DNA of 20,186 nt from an uncultured Prevotella sp. (GTDB taxonomy: Bacteria > Bacteroidota > Bacteroidia > Bacteroidales > Bacteroidaceae), in NCBI GenBank assembly GCA_946625715.1, contig CAMOTK010000008.1, forward strand, positions 1 to 20,186. The letters run 5' to 3'. Position numbers and translations under genes: made by a program. Below the pieces are notes generated by a model. That model saw nothing but the letters and a program-made list of their open reading frames with translations, was not told where the DNA came from and did not search any database. This document shows positions 1 to 5,876 of this stretch, in pieces; within the stretch, counting starts at the first letter, position 1; every line of letters starts with the position of its first letter.

Positions 1-81
1 GAGAGGGGAGTCTCAAACTCGCCATTCTTATTGGGGTAGAGGCGTATGGGATTGAATCTCCCCTCTCTTTTCGGAGAGGGG
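1..81. repeat. Inverted-repeat element inside the GH106 gene
   Basis: Bases 1-10 (gagaggggag) are the exact reverse complement of 58-67, and the similarity extends over 1-20 against 48-67 (16 of 20). A second perfect hairpin joins 60-67 (ccccTctc) to 74-81 (gagagggg) with a 6-nt loop. On the coding strand this reads PSPKREG and following residues. Short palindromic elements of this GAGAGGGG type, giving peptides such as SPDPSPKGEG, recur in many bacterial genomes (from memory). The left end may lie outside the window. Confidence 0.6.
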
Positions 82-1091
82 TCGGGGGTGAGGCTCCTGT
101 CAGGGGTGAGGCTCCTGTCAGGGGTGAGGCTCCTGTCGGTGGTGAGGCTTCTTCTCCACACCGCTCCGCTTTTCCCTTCATACTGGTCGATGCGGGGTTG
201 GGCAGAGAGGGTGAGGGTTTTGATTTTCAGAGTGGGGGCCCACTTGGCGGCATCGAGGTCTTCGCTGCCCGGTTCGGTGCCCTCGGGGGTCCAACGGAAA
301 CGGAAGTGGCGGGCTGTGGTCTCGGGCAGACTGAAGGTATAGCCGTAGTCGGTGTTCTGCCAACCCTGACGCGGCGGCACAAGCTGCTTGACGGTGCGGA
401 ACGTCTTTCCGTCGTCGCTTGCTTCTACGAGCAGGCGCTCGGCCTGCACATTGTTGCCCGAAGGCATGACGAAAAGAGAGCGCACGGTCTGGGGCTCGTC
501 GAACGAATAGTCGATGTAGCCAGGCTCCTTCGAGCGGAAACCGCCTTTCTCCTCTTGTGGAATGGTGCCCGACACCTTGGGCGCAGGCAGTGGCTTGTAG
601 TAGGGCACGGCAAAGACCGCAATGTCTTCGTAATAGCCATCGTAGCCGGGATGTGCCTGGGGCAACTTGAAGGTCTGCTGCTTGTCGGTACAGGTGATGA
701 CCGTGTCGGTCCACACCACCTTCTGCATCGACTCCTCGGGCGTAATCCACGGTCCGCCGGCAAGGGCAAAGCCGTCGCAGATGTGGATGCCCAACTTCAG
801 ACCGAGCGAGTCGGCCTGGGCCAGGGCATAGTCAATCATCTCCCAGAAGCGAGGCGTGAGCTGTTGAGCATCGCCGCCATATTCGGGCCGCTCGCTGGTG
901 CCGCGGATGGGCATGAGGTAACAACCGCCAAGCCCCACATCGTGCATGGCCTGCAGGTCGGCCTTGATGCCGTCTTTGCTGACGGCGCCGTACATCCAGT
1001 ACCAGAACGTCCATGGCTTGGCATCGGAAAAGGCTCCTGCCCGTATAGTTAGCATCGCCAACAGGAGAATAATTGCAGCTTTCTTCTTCAT
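1..1091 (-). CDS. GH106 alpha-L-rhamnosidase, N-terminal part (runs off left edge)
   Basis: This secreted glycosidase should release L-rhamnose from pectin in the periplasm. Translation from the ATG at 1089-1091 gives a type I signal peptide (MKKKAAIILLLAM..., cleavage near residue 20). Mature-start motifs follow: PWTFWYWMYGAVSKDGIKAD and GLGGCYLMPIRG, then HICDGFALAGGPW. These are typical of the N-terminal barrel of GH106, whose members are about 1,100 residues long. The frame stays open to base 3, so about 363 residues are visible and the C-terminal two thirds lie outside. From about residue 313 the protein becomes low complexity (RSLTPD repeated four times, then PSPKREG), encoded by an inserted repeat. 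It is oriented like the other glycosidases but separated from them by the plus-strand ATPase gene, so it probably has its own promoter. RG-II contains several L-rhamnose linkages; which one this enzyme cuts cannot be told. The family call rests on recognised motifs, not on catalytic residues. Confidence 0.85.
   Translation of the reverse strand, partial: MKKKAAIILLLAMLTIRAGAFSDAKPWTFWYWMYGAVSKDGIKADLQAMHDVGLGGCYLMPIRGTSERPEYGGDAQQLTPRFWEMIDYALAQADSLGLKLGIHICDGFALAGGPWITPEESMQKVVWTDTVITCTDKQQTFKLPQAHPGYDGYYEDIAVFAVPYYKPLPAPKVSGTIPQEEKGGFRSKEPGYIDYSFDEPQTVRSLFVMPSGNNVQAERLLVEASDDGKTFRTVKQLVPPRQGWQNTDYGYTFSLPETTARHFRFRWTPEGTEPGSEDLDAAKWAPTLKIKTLTLSAQPRIDQYEGKSGAVWRRSLTTDRSLTPDRSLTPDRSLTPDPSPKREGRFNPIRLYPNKNGEFETPL
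85..152. repeat. 18-bp tandem repeat inside the GH106 gene
   Basis: The unit ggggtgaggctcctgtca occurs at 85-102 and 103-120, once more at 121-138 with one change, and as a partial fourth copy from 139. The period is a multiple of three, so the minus-strand reading frame is kept and the repeat is translated as (RSLTPD)n. It abuts the GAGAGGGG palindrome element directly. Confidence 0.85.
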
Positions 1092-1109
1092 AAGTCCTTT
1101 ATGTATAAG

Positions 1110-1141
1110 ACAATGTACGCGCGTGTTTGTCGTCAGCCAAA
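1110..1141 (-). promoter_or_regulatory. Possible promoter of the GH106 gene
   Basis: On the minus strand TTTG (1138-1141) is followed after 20 nt by TACATTGT (1110-1117), an imperfect match to the Bacteroidetes -7 box TAnnTTTG. Transcription would begin about 10 nt before the GH106 start codon, which leaves a very short leader. The match is weak and no better candidate was seen upstream. Confidence 0.3.
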
Positions 1142-1173
1142 TGTGTTAAAATCGGAAAAAAGCAGTGCCAAAA

Positions 1174-1206
1174 TTTGGTGCAATCAAAACTTTTTTCATA
1201 CCTTTG
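1174..1206 (+). promoter_or_regulatory. Bacteroidetes-type promoter of the AAA+ ATPase gene
   Basis: A -33 box TTTG at 1174-1177 is followed, after a 21-nt spacer, by TAccTTTG at 1199-1206, an exact match to the TAnnTTTG consensus recognised by the Bacteroidetes housekeeping sigma factor. Transcription should start near 1211-1215. An 11-bp palindrome, CCAAAATTTGG at 1168-1178, overlaps the -33 box and could be an operator, though it is short and AT-rich enough to be chance. The promoter lies 320 nt before the coding start, which implies a long leader. Confidence 0.65.
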
Positions 1207-1241
1207 TGCCCACAAAATGATATCTATCACAACAAAACAAC

Positions 1242-1301
1242 ATGAAGAAACTCAGCCACAACTTGTTTGACAGCCGCTTGGCGGTGCATCTGAAGATATA
1301 G
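1242..1301 (+). other. Possible 19-codon leader peptide ORF
   Basis: An ATG about 30 nt after the predicted transcription start opens MKKLSHNLFDSRLAVHLKI and ends at TAG. It is the first start codon on the predicted transcript, and its stop falls within a 6-bp hairpin (1298-1303/1309-1314). The peptide has no run of one amino acid of the kind seen in amino-acid attenuators. It may be a translated upstream ORF, or nothing more than chance. Confidence 0.25.
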
Positions 1302-1415
1302 CCTCAGGGGCTATGACGACGATGCGCGACAAACGAATTGTGGGCGTTCTTTGACTTGTTGCTACTATTGTGTGTGATAGAAATCGGTCTCAAGATTTGA
1401 TTTTCTATGGATGTT

Positions 1416-1470
1416 AAGGGGCTTGTTCCGGCAGGTCCCTGAAGACTCTTGCGCCCCTTTCCCCAAGGGG
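1416..1470 (+). promoter_or_regulatory. Alternative hairpins in the AAA+ leader
   Basis: AAGGGGC (1416-1422) pairs with GCCCCTT (1453-1459). The same CCCCTT (1454-1459) can pair instead with AAGGGG (1465-1470) across a 5-nt loop. The two folds exclude each other, as in attenuators. The 3' hairpin is followed only after 10 nt by five T residues (1481-1485), so it is not a textbook terminator. Confidence 0.3.
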
Positions 1471-1524
1471 TGTACTATGTGTTTTTCTAAGCTGTTATTT
1501 GATGTTTTTTTTAGATGTATTGAC

Positions 1525-2649
1525 ATGGAAACGAAAAACGATTATTCAGACGAGGAGTTCATGAAGCTGCTCGACGAGTTTATTGCCAGTGAGATTGAAG
1601 ACGTGGAGCAGCCCGCTAACGAAGCGGAACCTAAGGAAACGATAGCGGAAGCATTGGAAGATGAAGCGGCAGAGGAAGCCGTTGATGAGGTGGAAGACGA
1701 GGAAGAGGAAGAAGAGGACGATTCAGACAACTTCCTGATATCCGACAATGAGTTGATACTGAACCCCAATACCACCGTCAAGGTGGAAATACTGCCGCCG
1801 GTGAAACGGCCTCGCGAGGAACTGGACAAACTGGTGGGCTGTAGGGCCATCAAGGAGCGCATTGACGAGCTGTTGCAACTGACGCGCTACAACAAGATGA
1901 TGAGCGAGATGTGTCCCAACGCCAAGCAGCACAGTCTTTCGCTGCACGGCATCTTCACCGGACGCCCAGGCACAGGCAAGACCACCGTGTGCAAAATCTA
2001 CGGTTCGCTGCTGCATCAGGCAGGTGTGCTGAGCAAGGGCCACGTGGTGGTGGCCGGCCGACAAGTGTTTGTGGGCAGCAACTGGGGCGATGAAGAGCGC
2101 GTGGTGCGCGAGGTGATAGGGATGGCTCAGGGCGGTGTGCTCATGATTGATGAGGCCTACCTGCTGAACACCGAGCACAAGGGCGACCCCGCCAAGTTGG
2201 TCATTCCGCTGCTGATGGATATTCTGGCCAACGAGCAGCAGCGCGACATCGCTATTGTGCTCTGCGGCTATAAGGCTGAGATGGAGCACCTGTTGGAACT
2301 GAATCCGGGCTTGCAGTCGCGCTTCCCCAACAAGTTTGACTTCCCCGACTTCACGGTCGACGAACTGCTCGACATCACGTTGCGCCGCGTGAAAGAGTAC
2401 GAATACCATTTCACCCGTGCGGCGTGGGTGAAATACAGGTCGCTGCTGATGCAGGCCTATAGCGTGCGCGATCCGCAGACGTGGGGCAACGCCCGCTTTG
2501 TGGCCAACCAGCTGGAGCGCATCTACCTGACCCATGCGCGTCGCTGTGTGAAAGCCCCGAAGATGGATGCCCGCCACTTGCACATGCTCACGCCGGCCGA
2601 CATTCAGCCGATAGAGGTGACCAAGCCAAAGGCGCGCATCGGTTTCTAA
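1525..2649 (+). CDS. CbxX/CfqX (SpoVK-like) AAA+ ATPase with acidic N-terminal tail
   Basis: This is a cytoplasmic AAA+ ATPase of the CbxX/CfqX type, a family that includes rubisco activases and SpoVK and generally remodels other proteins. The 374-residue product has Walker A GRPGTGKTT (146-154), Walker B GGVLMIDEA (D209, E210), a sensor-1 strand ending CGYKAEM (248-253), an arginine finger in NPGLQSRF (R266) and a sensor-2 GNAR (R324). Residues 1-70 are strikingly acidic, with a D/E run around 53-66. The frame is open from 1411, but the ATG at 1525 is preferred because the residues before it look non-coding and the acidic tail begins there. It is the only plus-strand gene, lies between glycosidase genes, and its TAA overlaps the GH2 TAG by four bases. 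Its client is unknown and a role in pectin use is not implied. Confidence 0.9.
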   Translation: METKNDYSDEEFMKLLDEFIASEIEDVEQPANEAEPKETIAEALEDEAAEEAVDEVEDEEEEEEDDSDNFLISDNELILNPNTTVKVEILPPVKRPREELDKLVGCRAIKERIDELLQLTRYNKMMSEMCPNAKQHSLSLHGIFTGRPGTGKTTVCKIYGSLLHQAGVLSKGHVVVAGRQVFVGSNWGDEERVVREVIGMAQGGVLMIDEAYLLNTEHKGDPAKLVIPLLMDILANEQQRDIAIVLCGYKAEMEHLLELNPGLQSRFPNKFDFPDFTVDELLDITLRRVKEYEYHFTRAAWVKYRSLLMQAYSVRDPQTWGNARFVANQLERIYLTHARRCVKAPKMDARHLHMLTPADIQPIEVTKPKARIGF

Positions 2650-5600
2650 TTCTTTTGTTGTTTCAGCCACTGCAGGCGGATGTGCAGGCGGTGCGTTTTC
2701 GAGGCGTCGATGCTGTACTTCTTCAGCACGCCCGGACCGCATGAGGAATTGCCCAGACCGAGCACGGCGCAGTCGATGGAGACATACGTCTGCGAGGGCT
2801 GAGGCAGTTCGAAGTCGTGGGCCGCCGAGGCTATTTCATGGGCCGAGTAGGGCAGGGCCGAGAACGAGAACGGACTGTCGACGGCAGTGATGCGCAGGGC
2901 TTCGCCCTTGGCGGTGCTCACCACCACCTCAGCCGTCTGCTCGTGGTTGCCGTTATCCTGCGGACGGGGATAGTGGGTGAACAGCTTGTCGACGGTACTC
3001 TCCCAGCGTCCGATGGGGCAGGAACGCCAGCGGTCGGGATAGTTCTCCCACGGGCCGCGACCATACCACGACACGTTCTCAAACTGCTTAGGCAGCGCAA
3101 TGCACAGGCCTAAGCGCGGCAGCTCGGGCAGTGTGCCGTGGCACTCGTAGGTCTGCACAAGGTCGATGGTGCCGTCGCTGAGCGTCTGCTGGTCGGTCAT
3201 TACGCGGATATAGCCTTCGGCAAAGCGGTAGTCTGTGGTGCGCTCGTCGACGACCACCACTTCGGCCGAGTCGAGGCGATGGCGTTTCCAGTCCTTTGCC
3301 AGCCAGTTGCCGAAGCTCTTGTCGTTGTCGGTGGGGGCGCGGAAGAACTGGGGGGTAATATTGACCTTCGACCTTTGACCTTCGACCTTCAGCCTTTGAC
3401 CTTCGACCTTCAACCGCCCAACAGCCAAGAGGTTGTCTTCGAGGGCAAACTGGTCGGTGATGACAGTTGCGCCGTCACGCTCTACACGGAGCCAGAGGCG
3501 GGAGTCGGTGCCGTGCTTCCATCGGAAATCGCCCAGTTCGCACACCACGGCACTGTCGCCCGGCGCTGTGTCGGGCAGTGCGAGGCGGCCTTCCTTGGTG
3601 GTCTTGCCGTTCTCCGTAACGAGGTAGTTGCACAGGTATTGGCTGAGGCCGGTGTGGTGGTTGCGGTTGACGACATAGACCTTGCCGTCGTGCTCACTGA
3701 ACTGCACGGGCGAGTAGACGTGCTGCACCTCGTAGTATTTGGCCGAGAGCGAGCGGTCGCACATCACTACGCCGTTCATGCAGAACGCTTTCAAGTTGGG
3801 CTGGTCGCCGAAGTCGCCACCATAGAGAACTGGTGTTTTCTTTGTTCCAGCCCATTTCTCATTTCTCATTTTCCATTTCTCATTGGGCATAATGCCCTGG
3901 TCCACCCAGTCCCAGATGAAGCCGCCAAGCATGCGCGGGTTGCGGTACATCTCGTCCCAATAGTCCTGGAAGTTGCCCAGGGCGTTGCCCATGCAGTGGG
4001 CATACTCGCTGGTCATGACGGGGCGCTGGTCGTCGGTGCGCTCGGCAATCTCGAGCAGGCGTTCCCAGCGTGCATTCTCGGCGCGCTCGGCATCGCTGCC
4101 TTCGGGGATGCCCGGGTTCAGGTATTCGGCCTTGACGCGGGGGTAGAAGCGCGAGATGACGTCGACGGTGGCGGGGTCGGTGGTGGTGCGGGTCATGTCC
4201 GACTGCACCGACTGCGTGCCCTGTGCACCCTCGTAGTGTACGAAGCGGGTGGGGTCGAACTCGTGGAGCCAGCCCGACATGGCGGCGTGGTTGGCACCGT
4301 AGCCGCTCTCGTTGCCTAAGCTCCAGAAGATGATGCAGGGGTGGTTCTTGTCGCGCTCGGCCATGCGGATGACGCGGTCCATGAAGGCGTCGTTCCAGTC
4401 GGGCGTCGAAGCCAGGGTGCCACGCAGACCGTGGGTCTCGCAGTCGGCCTCGTCCATGACGTAGAGGCCCAGCGAGTCGCACAGCTCATACCAGCGCGGC
4501 GTGTTGGGGTAGTGCGACAGGCGCACGGCATTGAGGTTGGCCGCCTTCATGAGTCGGATGTCTTCCAGCATGCGCTCTTCGGTCATTACGCGCGCCAGTT
4601 GAGGGTCGTGCTCATGGCGGTTGGCACCGCGCAAGCGCACGGGGCGGCCGTTGACCAGCAGTTGTCCGTTCTTGATTTGCAGCCAGCGGAAGCCCACCTT
4701 CTGTTCGGCCTGTTCCAGCAAGGTGCCATCGGCCCGCTGCAACTGCAGACGAAGGGTGTAGAGATAGGGCGTCTCGGCCGTCCACTCGTGGGGCTGGCTG
4801 ACCGACATGCTGATGCGGTCGAACTTGCGATAGCCGCGCTGCGGAAACCACGTGTTCATGCGGCCGGCCTTGTGCTCCAGGTCGAGCACCTCGGCAGCAC
4901 TGGCGCCGCCCTCGGCAATGCGCTTGCCGTCGGCGTCGTAGAGGGTGGCCACGATGGTGTCGCCGCGTCCTGTCTCGTTGCCGAAGACGCGCAGCTGCGG
5001 ATTGATTTGCAGTAGGTAGTCGCCGTGGTTGGGAATGGTGCGCACGGTGAAGTCGCGCAGTTGAATGTCGGGCGTGTGGAAGAGCGTCACGTCGCGGTGG
5101 ATGCCGCCGAAGCGCCAGAAGTCCTGGTCTTCCAGATACGAGCCGTCGCTATATTTATAGACCTCGACGGCCACCACGTTTTCTCCTTTCTTTATATATG
5201 GCGTCACGTTGAACTCCGAGGCTTCCATAGAGCCTTGCGAGTAGCCCACGCGCTGACCGTTGACCCAGACGTAGAAGGCCGACATTACGCCGTCGAAGCG
5301 CAGGAAGGTCTGTCCGCCCGATAGCCAGTCGGCCGGCAGGGTGAACGTGCGCTTGTACTGGCCCGTGGGGTTGCGCTCCACGTAGGCCGTGTACTTCTGC
5401 TTGGGCTCGCGGGTGACGTAGGGCGGCTCAATCTTGAACGTATAGCCGGCCGAGGCATAGATGGGCGTGCCATAGCCGTTGACTTCCCAGTTGGCCGGCA
5501 CCTGCAAGTGCTGCCACGACGAGCAGTCGTAGTCGGTGCGGTAGAAGTCTTTGATGCGCTCGTCGGGCGTCTTGGTCCAGCGGAACTGCCAGCTGCCGTT

Positions 5601-5816
5601 GAGCGACAGCATGCGGTCGCCCTTCTGTTGTCCGAACGGCATGAAGGCCGCGCGCGCCGGTTCGCGATTCAATTGCAAGATATGGTTGTTTTCCCAGTCG
5701 TTTTGCGCCCAAGCGTTGGTGCTGGCAAGCATCAGGAGCAAGGCGGTCGCTTTTAGTGAAAGGTAACTTCTCGGTCCTTGAAACGGTGGATTTCGGCGAA
5801 TGAAACGTAACTCCAT
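2646..5816 (-). CDS. GH2 beta-galactosidase, LacZ-type, with two in-frame repeat insertions
   Basis: This periplasmic exo-beta-galactosidase could remove the beta-D-galactose of RG-II chain B or of pectic galactan. The 1,056-residue protein has a signal peptide ending near 38 (ASTNAWA-Q), a jelly-roll (60-240), an Ig-like domain (245-375), a TIM barrel (380-670) with acid/base E503 in SLGNES and nucleophile E604 in TSEYAH, and a LacZ domain 5 with FFRAPTDND (824-832), WYGRGPWENYPDR and PQDNGNH. Two stretches are not family sequence: NEKWKMRNEKW (645-655), in the loop after DWVDQGI, and GRLKVEGQRLKVEGQRSKV (800-818), where domain 5 strands are expected. Both derive from DNA repeats. Catalytic residues remain, so it may be active, but domain 5 may be damaged. 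It is the last gene of the leftward operon, 60 AT-rich nt after its neighbour; no promoter was recognised there. Confidence 0.9.
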   Translation of the reverse strand: MELRFIRRNPPFQGPRSYLSLKATALLLMLASTNAWAQNDWENNHILQLNREPARAAFMPFGQQKGDRMLSLNGSWQFRWTKTPDERIKDFYRTDYDCSSWQHLQVPANWEVNGYGTPIYASAGYTFKIEPPYVTREPKQKYTAYVERNPTGQYKRTFTLPADWLSGGQTFLRFDGVMSAFYVWVNGQRVGYSQGSMEASEFNVTPYIKKGENVVAVEVYKYSDGSYLEDQDFWRFGGIHRDVTLFHTPDIQLRDFTVRTIPNHGDYLLQINPQLRVFGNETGRGDTIVATLYDADGKRIAEGGASAAEVLDLEHKAGRMNTWFPQRGYRKFDRISMSVSQPHEWTAETPYLYTLRLQLQRADGTLLEQAEQKVGFRWLQIKNGQLLVNGRPVRLRGANRHEHDPQLARVMTEERMLEDIRLMKAANLNAVRLSHYPNTPRWYELCDSLGLYVMDEADCETHGLRGTLASTPDWNDAFMDRVIRMAERDKNHPCIIFWSLGNESGYGANHAAMSGWLHEFDPTRFVHYEGAQGTQSVQSDMTRTTTDPATVDVISRFYPRVKAEYLNPGIPEGSDAERAENARWERLLEIAERTDDQRPVMTSEYAHCMGNALGNFQDYWDEMYRNPRMLGGFIWDWVDQGIMPNEKWKMRNEKWAGTKKTPVLYGGDFGDQPNLKAFCMNGVVMCDRSLSAKYYEVQHVYSPVQFSEHDGKVYVVNRNHHTGLSQYLCNYLVTENGKTTKEGRLALPDTAPGDSAVVCELGDFRWKHGTDSRLWLRVERDGATVITDQFALEDNLLAVGRLKVEGQRLKVEGQRSKVNITPQFFRAPTDNDKSFGNWLAKDWKRHRLDSAEVVVVDERTTDYRFAEGYIRVMTDQQTLSDGTIDLVQTYECHGTLPELPRLGLCIALPKQFENVSWYGRGPWENYPDRWRSCPIGRWESTVDKLFTHYPRPQDNGNHEQTAEVVVSTAKGEALRITAVDSPFSFSALPYSAHEIASAAHDFELPQPSQTYVSIDCAVLGLGNSSCGPGVLKKYSIDASKTHRLHIRLQWLKQQKN
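3361..3413. repeat. 21-bp tandem repeat inside the GH2 gene
   Basis: The unit cctttgaccttcgaccttca plus one variable base starts at 3372 and again at 3393, with a partial copy before it from 3361. On the coding strand it reads as runs of RLKVEGQ. Similar AAGGTCGAAGGTCAAAGG strings are familiar to me as intergenic low-complexity repeats in Prevotella and relatives. Here it lies in frame inside domain 5 of the beta-galactosidase. Confidence 0.85.
3852..3884. repeat. catttctcattt-type repeat inside the GH2 gene
   Basis: The 12-mer ccatttctcatt occurs at 3852-3863 and 3873-3884, with a further tctcattt in between, giving a 21-bp period. On the coding strand it reads NEKWKMRNEKW. AATGAGAAATGG repeats of this kind are, from memory, common in Bacteroidales intergenic DNA. 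It sits in the loop between DWVDQGI and YGGDFGD of the beta-galactosidase barrel and keeps the frame. Confidence 0.75.
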
Positions 5817-5876
5817 GTTTATTAATGTCTCGAATTCTTTACATTTGAATATTTCAATACTACTTGTTTTTCAGAA

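Larger units (their letters stand above)
1207..1524 (+). other. Structured 5' leader with two mini-ORFs upstream of the AAA+ gene
   Basis: This stretch between promoter and ATPase start carries no recognisable gene. It can form a long-range helix between 1218-1231 and 1373-1386 (12 Watson-Crick pairs, one G-U, one A-A mismatch). Smaller hairpins sit at 1274-1277/1281-1284 and 1298-1303/1309-1314. It holds a 19-codon ORF (1242-1301, MKKLSHNLFDSRLAVHLKI) whose stop overlaps the 1298 hairpin, then a 13-codon ORF at 1313-1354. Further down are two mutually exclusive helices at 1416-1470. No known riboswitch or RNA class is recognised. Whether it is regulatory is inference; pairings were found by eye. 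Confidence 0.4.

Noticed and set aside
85..152. Possible CRISPR array
   Set aside because: The 18-bp copies are directly adjacent with no spacers, and the whole block is translated in frame.
198..1052. Plus-strand open frame of 284 codons near the left edge
   Set aside because: The minus strand in this interval reads as a signal peptide followed by GH106 motifs, so the plus frame is a shadow.
1411..1524. Extension of the ATPase to the ATG at 1411
   Set aside because: The extra 38 residues (Cys/Phe-rich) do not resemble coding sequence and would overlap the leader hairpins; the acidic tail begins at the ATG at 1525.
1723..2742. Minus-strand open frame of 339 codons opposite the AAA+ ATPase
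   Set aside because: The plus strand has complete AAA+ motifs in order; the minus frame has no family features.
5817..5876. AT-rich 60-nt gap with TTGAA-ATA-TTCAA palindrome as an internal promoter or terminator
   Set aside because: There is no TAnnTTTG box at a suitable distance and no stable GC stem with a T-run; the palindrome is only 5 bp per arm.
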